Assembly (NCBI GenBank): GCA_020796225.1
Contig: CM036755.1
Coordinates: 10,523,994 to 10,587,993 of the forward strand
Direction: 5' to 3'
From: Arion vulgaris
Taxonomy: Eukaryota > Mollusca > Gastropoda > Stylommatophora > Arionidae
Length of the DNA stretch: 64,000 nucleotides
Both the position numbers and the translations under genes were made by a program. Each line of letters begins with the position of its first letter. The first letter of the stretch is position 1. Below, in pieces: positions 31,290-40,989 of the stretch. Under the pieces are notes generated by a model. It worked only from the letters and a program-made list of their open reading frames with translations. It did no database searches and was not told the DNA's origin.

Positions 31290-31915
31290 GTTACGCCCTT
31301 GGCGTTTCACCTTCTCTTTGCCCCCTGTATTGTGTTCCAGCTATGGTTCATTTCTTTCAGTTCTTGTTCTATCGTTCTCCTCCAGGTTGTCTTGGGTCTT
31401 CCATGTTTTCGTTTATCCTCTGGAGGCCATTTCAGTGCAGTTTTCGTGTCAAAACCAGTCTCCATGCGCATCACATGCCCGATCCATCTCCAGCGTCGTC
31501 TACGGATGATGGTGCTCATATTCTCTTCTTGACATCGTGCGAGCAATTCTTGGTTAGAGAAAGTATTTGGCCACAACACAAGTAAGATTTTTCGCAGGCA
31601 AGCTGTATGAAAGGTGGAGAGTTTGGACATATCTTGTTCTGTCATTCTCCATCATTCCGATCTGTATATCAATGTTGATAGCACTCAGCTGCGGTATATA
31701 TTTGTCTTGGTTCTAACGCTGTATTGGGTTGATTTCCATTCTGTCTGAAGGGCCATGAACGCACTTCGTGTCTTACTCAGTCTGCTTTTAATGTCAGATC
31801 CAGTGCTTCCTTCGTTGCTGATAACACTTCCAAGATATGTGAAAGTAGTTGTATTTGGGAGGATATTATCTTCTAGTTTGACTGGTGCTGGGGTTGCCAT
31901 GTTCAGAGTCATTTA
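31290..31915 (-). mobile_element. LINE 3' ORF end, comparatively well preserved (family L10)
   Basis: Two open - strand segments read LPNTTTFTYLGSVISNEG, DIKSRLSKTRSAFMALQTEW and then STFHTACLRKILLVLWPNTF, RRRRWRWIGHVMRMETGFDT, KWPPEDKRKHGRPKTTWRRT. This is the full post-RT module of a non-LTR element. A short piece of the same end is at 20645-20715. Confidence 0.8.
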
Positions 31916-32014
31916 GTAATTATATATTTGCAAGTTATTATTTTTAATACGTAATTATTTCCTTGCAAAAAGTTTCTTATATTTGAGCAAGTTTGAGGGT
32001 TTCCATGACAATGT

Positions 32015-32235
32015 GGTTGGGGGTCTCTGTGCATCCTGATGGTAATGGGTTCGACTGCAGACCATTTTGTTCGGTTCAGAAATGCATATTTATCTGGGAT
32101 TCCTTATGATTGTTGCCGGATCTACCGAGTTCGTGCTTTGTACAATACTCTCGATAGGTGGCAAACCATTTCTGCATAGAGAATGACCAAGCCATATAAT
32201 AAAACCAAAAGCAATGAAGTCAATCCAAGGCTTTT
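32015..32235 (+). mobile_element. SINE C
   Basis: CTGTGCATCCTGATGGTAAT, GGGTTCGACTGCAGACC, body GATTGTTGCCGGATCTACCG, end AATGAAGTCAATCCAAGGCT. Confidence 0.65.
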
Positions 32236-32324
32236 AACGCCTCCTATTATCATAGCAAGAAATTTCTCAACATAGATTTTGACAATTTCCCAAACAAACA
32301 GCTTCTTATTCAGCTGTATCTTTT

Positions 32325-32565
32325 GGTCTCCGTGGCTAAGTGAATAAGTCTTGGCCATGCACACCGAAGGACGGGGGTTCGATCCCAGGCAGAACTGTCA
32401 TTTTTTTCCAGAGATCCCTAGGATTTTTGCAGGAGGTACAGAGTTTGTGCTTTGTACAATACTCTCTGCAAGTGGTGTTCCACTTCTGTGGAGAGGGATC
32501 AAGCTATATGGGGTAAAAACTCGGTGCAATGAAGTCAATCCTTCGATTTTATACCCCCTCCTTTT
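32325..32565 (+). mobile_element. SINE C, full length
   Basis: TGGTCTCCGTGGCTAAGTGA, GGGGTTCGATCCCAGGCAGA, TTTTTCCAGAGATCCCTAGG, AATGAAGTCAATCCTTCGAT. It lies directly downstream of the other C copy. Confidence 0.75.
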
Positions 32566-32778
32566 TTTAGTTTCCTTTGGTATGTGCATTCTTCATATCC
32601 ATTGGACACTGTTCTTTCCACCATGCCACCTGACATATTTCCGTTCTTCATTTACTTTGGACACTGTTTGGTTCTTTCCAGGCTGTGGACACTATTCATT
32701 TCTTCAAAGTTCCTAGCTTTTGTGTTTTATTTGTCATAGGTACTAAACACTGTGTTTCTGTCTTTGTAAGCACTAGAC

Positions 32779-33215
32779 CAGCGTTTTCCAAAGTGGGCGG
32801 CACCGCCCCGTGGACGCTAAAGCGTTCTAAAGGGCAGAGTGGGTTCAGAAGAATTTCGGGCGTGTTCAGGCGATTAGTTGTCGGTGGATTCTTATAGAAG
32901 AAATTAATAATAAATATTTTAAAATAAATTATTTTCGTGATTTTGCGATTGAATAATCATTAAAAATTTTAATTCATCTTATGCCTGTCTTACACGATCC
33001 ATTTTTTCATCAATTTTCTATTTCATGCATATAATCATTTGAAAATTTACCATGTATTACAGAAATATATATCAATTTTCTATGTCAAAGAGAAAATAGA
33101 GCATGTATATAATGTGGGGGGGGGGCGTTGACAAGTTGTTAAAATATGGAGGGGGCGTTACAATGTTTATGTTGTGCAAAGTGGGCGGTGGACCGAAAAA
33201 GTTTGGGAATCTATG
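32779..33215. mobile_element. hAT-type miniature element, perfect 8-base target duplication
   Basis: Left end CAGCGTTTTCCAAAGTGGGC, right end AAGTTTGGGAATCTATG; flanks CACTAGAC at 32771-32778 and 33216-33223. Inner sequence matches the reverse of 18410-18786 and 24866-25563. A G10 run lies near 33116. Confidence 0.9.
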
Positions 33216-33325
33216 CACTAGACTGTTCCTTACTTTCTAAGCCCTCCTGGATTGTTCCTTACTTTCTAAGCCCTGGACTGTTCCTTACTCTGTAAGCCCT
33301 GGACTGTTCCTTACTTTGTAAGCCA
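33216..33325. repeat. Short tandem repeat, ~26-base unit, ~4 copies
   Basis: GGACTGTTCCTTACTTTCTA plus AGCCCT. The hAT element above is inserted in the same kind of sequence (GTAAGCACTAGAC). Confidence 0.8.
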
Positions 33326-33360
33326 TATACACTGTGTTCCTTTCTTTGTACGTTCTAAAT

Positions 33361-33685
33361 CAGTGTTTCCCAACCTTTTTTGTGCCATGCTCCACCTAAT
33401 TCTTTCTTAAATTCTTATGCCCCCCTATATAACATATACATAATTTTTATTTTTCAAAAATTGAATTGTTCACTGAAGAAACTTAAATGATAGGCTGGTT
33501 TTAAGAAGAAATCACTAGGAAGATGTTGAGGAAACACAGTAAGTTTATTTCAAAACATATGAAATAAAATGCAAGTATTTAATTGCGTGTCGTCCCCGTC
33601 CCCCGTCCCCCATAACAATCAAATCATCCTCCTTAACAATCAAATTGCTCCTTGTGGGACGTCGGTCCCATTTTGGTAAACACTG
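33361..33685. mobile_element. hAT-type miniature element, diverged
   Basis: Left end CAGTGTTTCCCAACCTTTTT, right end TTTTGGTAAACACTG. Flanks TTCTAAAT and TTCTAGAC share five bases, a decayed target duplication. Confidence 0.75.
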
Positions 33686-33731
33686 TTCTAGACAATGTGT
33701 TACTTTTTTAGTAATACCTAAACAATCTTTC

Positions 33732-33850
33732 CGCCCGAGTGGTTACGGGGCCCAAATTTGGGATGTAAAGAATAGAACCACTGTTACCTGCCACGCATGT
33801 CGTAAGAGGCGACTAAGGAGGTTTGGCTGAAATCGGATGCATGTGTCTGC
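33732..33850 (+). mobile_element. SINE A, 5' half
   Basis: CGCCCGAGTGGTTACGGGGC, core AAGAATAGAACCACTGTTAC, GCATGTCGTAAGAGGCGACT, breaking off after GGATGCATGTGTC. Confidence 0.75.
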
Positions 33851-33892
33851 TAGGGAATGCTAACCCGAAACAAATGTAAGCAGAAAACGGAT

Positions 33893-33961
33893 GCACCAGG
33901 CCGTAAAGCGCAGAACATGGTGCAACCGTTGCACCATGTTCTGCCCTTTACGGCCTGGTGC
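33893..33961. repeat. Near-perfect palindrome, 34-base arms, 1-base loop
   Basis: Left arm GCACCAGGCCGTAAAGCGCA + GAACATGGTGCAAC, right arm its reverse complement with a single mismatch (C for G at arm position 17), loop C at 33927. It could extrude a cruciform or, if transcribed, form a long hairpin. Confidence 0.95.
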
Positions 33962-34089
33962 AACGGTCCCTCACAATGTGATAACGGATTCTACGGTCGC
34001 TAATTTGCCTCTGAGATTTAGCCATGCAGTAAGAATGTCAGACCTACCATCATGAGGGTGACCAAAACTTACTGCTGGAAGAGGTTGGC

Positions 34090-34630
34090 ACAAACTGCCC
34101 CCAGGTGGCCCACTTACACTAGCGTCCAAGACAAACTGTATGGTGTGGCTGATAATCTGAGACAGACGGCTGCCTTTATTAGAGAATGCGAAATCCCAAT
34201 CTAGTGAGAACGCAGAAGAAACACTCTTTCTATGTAAGTCCTATACACTGTGTTCTTTTCCTATAGTAGACCTTGACCACTGCATTCCATTCATCATAAG
34301 CTATGTGCTAGTAGGGTAATTCAAAATCTGGTACTAATTAAGATATAGAACAATGATGTCTTCGAATACATTTACCTTCTTTTACCTCTGAAGTCGGAGA
34401 AGGCACACCTGCATTTCTTTGGACACTGTTTCAGTTTGGAATATCATCATTGCACTCCAGACATGTCCGCAGTTGCTCCAATCTCCTTCGTAATATCACT
34501 AACAGCGTCCAGCGACTGACCGTGCCAGTTTGATTTTAATTGATGAGCGGAAAGCAGGACTTCGCACAAAAATCAGTCAGAAGCACTATACCAGACTACT
34601 TGAAAATGCCTCAGTTATTAGCGGGCTGTC
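34090..34630. other. Decayed retroelement ends before the gene
   Basis: 34105-34215 (CTAGCGTCCAAGACAAACTG, GGTGTGGCTGATAATCTGAG, ending AATCTAGTGAGAACGCAGAA) is a LINE end also found at 52020-52110 and 60145-60275 (both -). 34400-34600 holds SINE-tail remnants. No exon is evident. Confidence 0.5.
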
Positions 34631-34631
34631 G

Positions 34632-34888
34632 CCTGAGTGGTTAGCGGGCCTAAATTTGAGGTGTAAAGAATAGAACCACTATTACCTGCCACGCATGTCG
34701 TAGGAGGCGACTAAGGAGGTTTGGCTGAAATCGGATGCAGCGTCCGAAACATGTAGAAGTCTATGCGTTTAGGAGCCTACCAAACTAATTTGCAACGTAT
34801 ACACGTTTTTGGCAAAGATCAAACATATCACAAAGAGTGATTAAAATTGGTCGTAAAGAACAACGCAAAGCAGAAGAAGAAATAGCGG
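34632..34888 (+). mobile_element. SINE A, full length
   Basis: CGCCTGAGTGGTTAGCGGGC to GTAAAGAACAACGCAAAGCA. It lies about 95 bases before the first recognised exon. Confidence 0.75.
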
Positions 34889-34982
34889 CAATGCAAGAAG
34901 AAGAATTTGCCTTTTCTTGAATGAAATTTTGGATTTATTTTGTTTGTACCTTAAATTTATTATTTTATATTTCATTTTTTAG

Positions 34983-35230
34983 AGACAAAGAACAACTGGC
35001 TGCTGAGCGAAATCAACTCAACCAGATCAATCTCACCCTCAGACTCGCGGTCTAGCTCTTCTGTAGATATGGTTGCATGTGGCACCGCAGATGTTGAAGG
35101 TCAAGAACTAGAGATCCTGGATCCAACAGAAGTCCCTTATGTTATTGGTGTGACTGACAACAACCCCTATAGCTGCCAATTTTGTGAAAAAGCCTTTTCT
35201 AAAAAAGTATACCTTAAGCTGCATGAGCAG
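34983..35230 (+). CDS. ZNF423/ZNF521-like: ZNF423/521-like exon 1 of those in the window: S-rich leader and first finger to HEQ
   Basis: A pyrimidine-rich tract ending TTTTTTAG precedes the exon and CAG|GTAAAC closes it. The open frame begins at 34985 with two bases carried over from the previous exon, so the upstream intron is phase 2. The translation opens with an S/T-rich linker (ISPSDSRSSSSV), then an acidic stretch (VEGQELEILDPTE), then DNNPYSCQFCEKAFSKK and LKLHEQ. The finger CQFC-x12-H stops at HEQ and gets its last histidine from the first codons of the next exon (HEQ|TH). The ATG at 35069 is inside the exon and is not the likely start, because the frame is open upstream to the splice site. 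The exon looks uninterrupted. Its context suggests the beginning of the first finger cluster of the protein. No earlier exon was recognised in this window. Confidence 0.85.
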
Positions 35231-35265
35231 GTAAACAAGTTGGTACATGTTGGTCTTGTTTGAAG

Positions 35266-35607
35266 TTTTTTTTTTTTCTTTTTTTTTTCTTTCGTCCGCT
35301 TTCAACTCAGACGAAGTTCCATCTCTGAAACTGATTTTTGCGAAAATCTTTTTTTCCAATTTCTTACAATGGCAGCAGCGTGCACATTGTAAATTACTTT
35401 ACACTGGCAGCCGTGTGCTCAATGTACTTGTAATTAGTATTCCCTCGCCATACAGGCAGATTTTCTCTGACTTCAGAGGTACTCACGTTATCGTCCTGAG
35501 TAAGACCAGGGACTCGAACAAATGCCGGACAGTAGGTTCGAACCCGAGCTATGAGGCGTCTCACAGCTAGCAGGCCGAGCTACTATCAACTACTCTAGGC
35601 AGTCCCC
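35266..35607 (-). mobile_element. SINE family G in intron 1, 11-base target duplication
   Basis: Read on the - strand: tRNA-like head GACTGCCTAGAGTAGTTGAT, AGCTCGGCCTGCTAGCTGTG, box B GGGTTCGAACCTACTG, then CTCAGGACGATAACGTGAGT, CTCTGAAGTC, GCCAGTGTAAAGTAATTTAC and an A-rich tail. CTTGTTTGAAG flanks it (35255-35265 and 35608-35618). It starts only 36 bases after the exon donor. A near-identical copy is at 49897-50232. Confidence 0.85.
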
Positions 35608-35654
35608 CTTGTTTGAAGTAATACTTATGCCTTTTCATTTTGTTTTTGTGAGCA

Positions 35655-35990
35655 TCCTTAGCTTCATGAGCGGTAGTGAGCTCGATCACAGTTCAAGTGT
35701 ACCTGGTTCGAACTCCACTGCGGGCAAGTTTGGAAGCTTCTTCTTCGAACGTTCACAATCAACCCCTTGTTAAGTCACTCTTTCTGATCTGAGCCTAAGA
35801 GCGATTGTATGTTGTGCCAGTTATGCGCCTACAAATAAGGCAGCACATCAGATTTATGTGACATTTTATTTACTAGGGTAGCTTCCCTAGGCTACCTCAG
35901 TCGCCTCTTATGATATGCCTTGTAGGTCGCAGTGGTGCTATTCTTTGCTGTCCTTTTGGGCCCCGGCAACACACGGGCTAAGATTGATTG
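35655..35990. mobile_element. SINE D fragment (+) and SINE B (-)
   Basis: 35665-35735 has AGCGGTAGTGAGCTCGATCA and CCTGGTTCGAACTCC, the family-D head. 35745-35985 is family B in reverse (CGAACGTTCACAATCAACCC ... GGCCCCGGCAACACACGGGC). Confidence 0.7.
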
Positions 35991-35999
35991 ATTCTTTGA

Positions 36000-36300
36000 G
36001 CTAACATCATAGCACTTCGGTGAATAACCATGTGTGTTTCAAGCTCTTTCTTACACAGAAAGACCTCAGTTGCAGTGCACAAATTCTGTAGCACATGCAA
36101 GAGTACCCAATGGTATTTTAAAGATGATGAAAATTTGCTTGAATTTCATTTAAATCTCATTAATGAATTTTGATAGGGCAGCAACTTTGCAGCCTACGCT
36201 TATTGATTTTTAACTGTCAAGTGTTCTTTTACCTGCTTAACTTGACCACAGGATATTACGTTTTATTGTCCATCTTTGATGGGGCTAGAAACTTGATCTC
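36000..36300. repeat. Repeat family I fragment
   Basis: GAATAACCATGTGTGTTTCA, CTTTCTTACACAGAAAGACC and CAGTTGCAGTGCACAAATTC recur at 49290-49570 and 62835-63035. Family nature unknown. Confidence 0.55.
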
Positions 36301-36311
36301 ACCTACATTGA

Positions 36312-36560
36312 GAATCCACTCTTGACAATCGTGAAAAGGCGTAAACCTGCGTGGTTCGGGCATGGGATGAGACATGGCTCACTCTCCAAGATTATCCTAC
36401 AGGGAACAGTTGAGGGTGGCAGAAGGACAGGAGGGCAGAGAAAATCCTGGTTTTACAACATCAAGAGCTGGTCAGGACAGAGTTTCTCCACACTTGCTCG
36501 AAGAGTTGAAGACAGAGATTCATGGCGTGTTTTTGTGCTGATATCTCCACAGTGACACCC
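36312..36560 (+). mobile_element. LINE 3' end fragment
   Basis: The open frame reads KRRKPAWFGHGMRHGSLSK and RRTGGQRKSWFYNIKSWSG, then EDRDSWRVFV: the usual last 70 residues of a non-LTR ORF. 36575-36660 is a SINE-head remnant. Confidence 0.75.
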
Positions 36561-37384
36561 CTACGACCGTAATGGTTTATAGGCTTTATTAGAGAAATTT
36601 CCCAATCACTCTGTGTGAGGGAACGAACCAAGTACATTTGGAGCGGGTGGCAAACACTCACCTCCATGTCACAGAAACCCATAAAGATATAAAAAAGTAC
36701 AATCAAACAAAGTTTAGATGGACATAGAAATATGGTCTTAACCCTTTCACTGCTACATACTTCTGAAGGCTGAGCTAAAAATATCTACTCTTTGTTTCTA
36801 GGTCACAAACGTGAATGTACGCCTATAGCAGTGACAGTAGCAATGTATAACGTGTTACCATGTCTTTAGCCCACAGAGGAGAGATAATAACAGACATGTT
36901 AATGTGTCTTTAGAAGTGAATGGGAAAACGTATATATACGTTCTTAGCAGCTAAAGGGTTAAGACACAGACATGTTCCAAACTTCACCAAGAATTGCCCT
37001 GGGAGCTGACTCTGATTAAAAAAGGGTACAGAGTAGGCTACTCTGTCAACCTCAGTTGTCTTGCGATCAGTTAAAAAGCAGAAGAACATGGACAAAAAAA
37101 CTTCATTACTCTCCCACCTCCACCAAAGATAGAATGTGTCCTCCAAACAGGTATGGCTAACCTGAGTTGGAATTGGAAGATATACACACTAAACAAGTTA
37201 ACAAACATGTTCAACTTTTTTCTATTCATTGTCACCAGTATCATCACCAAGCAGGGGTTTCAAAGTTGATAACACGCTGCACTAGTCACTACATGTGGAA
37301 CGTCCAGGGTTCTAGGTCAACGTTGAGAGAAAACAAACGTGTATGGGTTCGACTATAGAAGGCAGTGATCCTTTACTTGAGATC

Positions 37385-37650
37385 TTCTTTTCACCCGTGT
37401 GGTGTCGAGGCCTGCAAGGAAAGCAAAGAATAGTACCACTGCGACCTACAAGGCATGTTGAAATAGGCTACTGATGTAGACCCTAGGGATGCTACCCTAG
37501 TAAATAAAAAGCAGCGCAGAAATTGGATGTGCTGGCCTACTCGTAGGCGCATAACTGGCACAATGTACAATTGCTCTTAGGCTTAGATCACATATAAATC
37601 ACACAGATTGGTTGACAGGTGGTCGATGTGGAGCATTCGAAGAAGATCTT
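37385..37650 (+). mobile_element. SINE B, full length
   Basis: CCCGTGTGGTGTCGAGGCCT, CTACAAGGCATGTTGAAATA, CGATGTGGAGCATTCGAAGA. 36700-37380 between the elements shows nothing I recognise. Confidence 0.75.
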
Positions 37651-38039
37651 TATTTTCTTTTTGCGGTCGCCTAAGAGTGGTTTAACAAGTGGTCAATATA
37701 GAGATTCCGTGACAATTGCACACATGACAATTTCGGACATGTCAATTGCTTCCATGACATCAACACACATGGCAACTGCGCATTTAGGCAATTGCACACA
37801 TATACACTTGAACACAATCTTGTTAATACTGTAGCAATACTGTTAATTATTAATGCTAGAATCATCACTACTGATACTGTTATTGTCTACACTAGATTCA
37901 TTATTATTATCATTTTAAATCCACAAATAAATAAGTTGAGGTTTGAGCTGCAGATAGCAGATGGTGTCAGTCATTAGTAGCCATTATTGTTATTGTATAC
38001 AATTCAATATGCACAATAGTCCAGTGCGCAATGATCTAT

Positions 38040-38330
38040 GCGCACAGTAGTTTTATGCGCAGTAGATACAGAGTCTTCTACAACAGAACATCGGGAAAGA
38101 AGGCAAGAGGAAGACCACGGAAAAGATGGTTAGATGGCGTGGCAGCATCCTGTGAAAGAGCAAAGATAACAATCACACAAGCCACCAGAACAGCGCAAGA
38201 CAAAACAGAAAACCACGACACTGGGCAACAACCCGGTAGCAGTGTGACGACAAAAGAAGAAGAAGTCATGTTCGCAATTATCATGTGCGCAATTGTCTGG
38301 TTACTGATATGTAGTGTTCGAAGAAGAAGA
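38040..38330 (+). mobile_element. LINE 3' end with AAG tail (family L11)
   Basis: The frame reads KKARGRPRKRWLDGVAASCE and RTAQDKTENHDTGQQPG. The same family lies reversed at 46330-46690, where the peptide repeats with SCERAKITITQATRTAQDK. It ends GTTCGAAGAAGAAGAATC. Confidence 0.75.
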
Positions 38331-38399
38331 ATCAATCAATCAGTTCTATGTTCATCTAGAATGTGTCTCTTTGACCATGCAATATTATTCAATTTTTTT

Positions 38400-38600
38400 T
38401 TTTTCCCTAATCCAGAAGCACTTGAGCTGAAAGCTCTTCGGCTCGGTGTCATGGACATCGTAACCCTTCGGCTCGGTGCCACAAACACCGTAAATCTGGG
38501 GAACCTGTAGCTTTTCTGCCAGTCCGCGGAGTTGAACCCGCACTTACAGAGGACTAGTCACCCGTAGTCCAACGCGCTACGAACACGCTGGGCACTCGGG
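38400..38600 (-). mobile_element. SINE E
   Basis: AATCCAGAAGCACTTGAGCT to GCGCTACGAACACGCTGGGC; very similar to the copy at 11712-11920. Confidence 0.75.
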
Positions 38601-38624
38601 CATATTATACAATAAACATGTGTG

Positions 38625-38880
38625 AGGGGATCTCTGTGGCTAAGTGGTTAAGCCCTTTGCCTTGTGAGTCGAAGGTCGTGGGTTCGAGTCCAGACCGCAC
38701 CATTCTGTTCATGAGTGCAGTTTTTTCCAGAGACCCTAGGGTTTTGCTGGAGCTGCGGAGTTCATGCTTTGTGCAATACTCTTGGCAGGTGGTGTGCCAG
38801 CTCTGCGGAGAGGGACTGAGCCGTATGGGGTAAAAACCTGGTGCAATGAAGTCAATTCTTCAGCTTTTAAACCCTTTTTA
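38625..38880 (+). mobile_element. SINE C, full length, next to exon 2
   Basis: GGGATCTCTGTGGCTAAGTG, GGTCGTGGGTTCGAGTCCAG, TTTTTTCCAGAGACCCTAGG, CAATGAAGTCAATTCTTCAG. The 3' end lies about 25 bases before the exon 2 acceptor, so the branch-point region may be SINE-derived. Confidence 0.85.
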
Positions 38881-38906
38881 ACAATAAACATGTAAATATA
38901 TTTCAG

Positions 38907-39046
38907 ACTCATATAGCTCACATGCCATACAAGTGTCCGCACTGTCCAAGACTGTTTCGGCACAAGAAAAGCAGAGAAAGACATGAGAAACTTCATTCTT
39001 CCGACAGAAAGTATAAGTGTCAAACATGTGGTGTGGGCTATTCAAG
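38907..39046 (+). CDS. ZNF423/ZNF521-like: ZNF423/521-like exon 2: end of finger 1, finger 2, first half of finger 3
   Basis: Acceptor TATATTTCAG and donor AAG|GTAAAT frame 140 bases that join in phase 0 to the previous exon and leave in phase 2. The reading is THIAHMPYKCPHCPRLF, then RHKKSRERHEKLH, then DRKYKCQTCGVGYS. It supplies the last histidine of finger 1, a full finger 2 (CPHC-x12-HEKLH) and the CQTC half of finger 3. The block RHKKSRERHEKLH is very close to the vertebrate ZNF423/521 finger that reads RHKRSRDRHIKLH, and is one of the best family markers in the window. A tRNA-headed SINE (family C) ends only about 25 bases before the exon. Confidence 0.9.
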
Positions 39047-39177
39047 GTAAATAACATCAAGATCAAGATATTCTTTTACACAACCTATTATATATTTCAA
39101 CTGTGTAGTGCCGGGGGTTGCAAGGGAAGCAAAGATTAGTACTGCTGCTACCTACAAGGCATGTTACCAACGCACAC

Positions 39178-39430
39178 CGCCCGAGTGGTTACCGGGCCCA
39201 AATTTGGGGTGTAAAGAATAGCACCACTGTTACCTACCACACATGTCGTAAGAGGCGACTAAGGAGGTTTGGCTGAAATCGATGCACATGTCCTAAACGT
39301 ATAGAAGTCTATGCATTTAGGGCCTACCAAACCAATGTGCAACGTATACACATTCTTGGCAAAGATCAAACATATCACAAAGAGTGATTAAAATTGGTTG
39401 TAAAGAACAACGCAAAGAAGAAGAAGAGAC
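39178..39430 (+). mobile_element. SINE A, full length
   Basis: CGCCCGAGTGGTTACCGGGC to GTAAAGAACAACGCAAAGAA plus AAG. 39105-39165 is a family-B head fragment. Confidence 0.75.
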
Positions 39431-39434
39431 CAAC

Positions 39435-39720
39435 GCACATGCGCGGTGATGGAACTAGTTTTAGTCTGTGTAAGTGTCTGTTCAGTCTGTTGTTGTGTCC
39501 AGTTCTGAGTTGAAACAATATCACCTGCCTTGCTCTATCTAGATAGTGGGAATTGTCTATTTGCTGGCTTTCTTTTCTAATGGCCTTGATAAGCGTTTTC
39601 TTTTCATGGAAAGTGATTATTTGATTCCTTTGTTGCTCCTTCCTTAGCAAATTTGTCTGCTCTCTCGTTTCCTGGTATGCCACAGTGTGCTGGTATCCAC
39701 TGTAGCACCAAACTGGTTTA
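39435..39720 (-). mobile_element. LINE RNase H tail fragment (family L12)
   Basis: The - strand gives FQLRTGHNNRLNRHLHRL and, upstream in another frame, [17 protein letters not shown], the residue of an [11 protein letters not shown] motif, with shifts. Confidence 0.6.
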
Positions 39721-39837
39721 TAAGAACGAACAAATGAACGCAGACAAACAACCAAACATATCTGTCCTCTTTAGAGATATGTTTTTTACATTGTCCAGTA
39801 CGTTTCTTGATAATGGGGAAGAGTGCAGTAAAACTAT

Positions 39838-39968
39838 GTAACAATGGTGAAACACGTAAAAACAAAGTACTTTTGTGTTAACAAATACAAAAATAATAAC
39901 AATGCTTTGTATTATTATTATTTTTGTAACTTGTAAAACTACCGTACTTTGTTTTACGTGTTTCACCA
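39838..39968. repeat. Fold-back element with ~50-base imperfect inverted ends
   Basis: GGTGAAACACGTAAAAACAA at the left and TTGTTTTACGTGTTTCACC at the right continue inward through AAGTAC...ACAAATACAAAAATAATA and TATTATTATTTTTGTAA, leaving a short loop. Related to 50455-50670. Confidence 0.75.
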
Positions 39969-40039
39969 ATACATTTCTTGTCTTATTTCTGTTGTATATG
40001 TTTGCCACCCTAAAAATTTTTCATAATTTCTCTCTCTCA

Positions 40040-40475
40040 TAAACCAGATGTCCTGCCTCTGCAGCCGCCATGTTCAAAACATCAGTTACAATCTGAATCC
40101 ATCTTCTTCACTGTCTTCTTCTTCTCCTCTTTGTCAGGATGCCTCCTTCCATGATGTTCTACTCCAGCCCTTCATATTATTTTTAATGTCCAAAACACTT
40201 CAATTTTCTCATTCTTATTTGTAGTATCAGTTTGTTATCATCATCATCAGGTGCAGTGCCGATTGGTAAAGACGATCATGGATTTCCACAAATCTCTGGT
40301 GTTTGCTATCATCTCAGATGCTGACTCTCTACTGTGCCATGAAGTCAGGATATCCAAAATTTTCTGTCTTCCTCTGTCTCATCTACCGTCGATTATACCG
40401 GTTGTCACAATGTGTTCGCAGTTTGTTATACATCTTGCATTACTTGCAAGCACAATCACTTCTAAAGTCTTCTTG
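40040..40475 (-). mobile_element. LINE end fragments
   Basis: 40130-40220 is the reverse complement of the family-L3 FGHIK region. 40235-40475 is the reverse of the family-L7 end at 18050-18405 (CATCAGGTGCAGTGCCGATT, CTGTGCCATGAAGTCAGGAT). 40480-40970 has no recognised feature. Confidence 0.6.
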
Positions 40476-40989
40476 AAATATTTCACCAACTGCCAAAGAT
40501 GATCATATCACTTCACAATCTCCTGCTTCTAGTACTGTGTATCTTTCTTCTGTTGTTTGTTGCTGATTTTTATAATCCATCCTACATTTGTAGCATTTGC
40601 ACCAGTCATTATCTGCTGTGTGAGTGATTTCCCTTGAGTGTAGATGACTTCCAAGATGCTTCTCTGCTGGACAAAACTTAGGACTGAAATGGCCCAGCAA
40701 GAATGCATAATGTCTAGCCATCATTTCGATACCAAGCCCTATTTGCATTATCGCACCAAATGTGTCTTGCAACAGGGATATAACTTAAACATGGCCTTTT
40801 GAGAAATAACTTTTATGGGGTGCATAATTGAAGCCCCAGACAAACAGTACGTTTACGATCTTGTATATACATAAAAAAATCCGTGAATAAATTGTTGTTT
40901 GTGCGGAAAATGAAACTGGCATATTTTGACTTGGAAACTTGATATGGCTGTGCATGTAGTGCTTTATTCTCTCCATATATCTTCATTTA

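Noticed and set aside
1..34982. Missing 5' exons of the zinc-finger gene
   Set aside because: I looked for further CxxC..HxxxH patterns and for an N-terminal basic motif on the + strand and found none I could defend; they probably lie upstream of the window or are too short to see.
35258..35600. Open frames continuing from exon 1 through the donor
   Set aside because: They read into SINE G; the GTAAAC donor and exact phase with exon 2 make splicing at 35230 far more likely.
38625..38710. tRNA gene-like sequence with box A and box B
   Set aside because: It is the head of SINE C, repeated with the same body elsewhere; it does not fold into a full tRNA by eye. The same holds for heads of families D, E, G and H.
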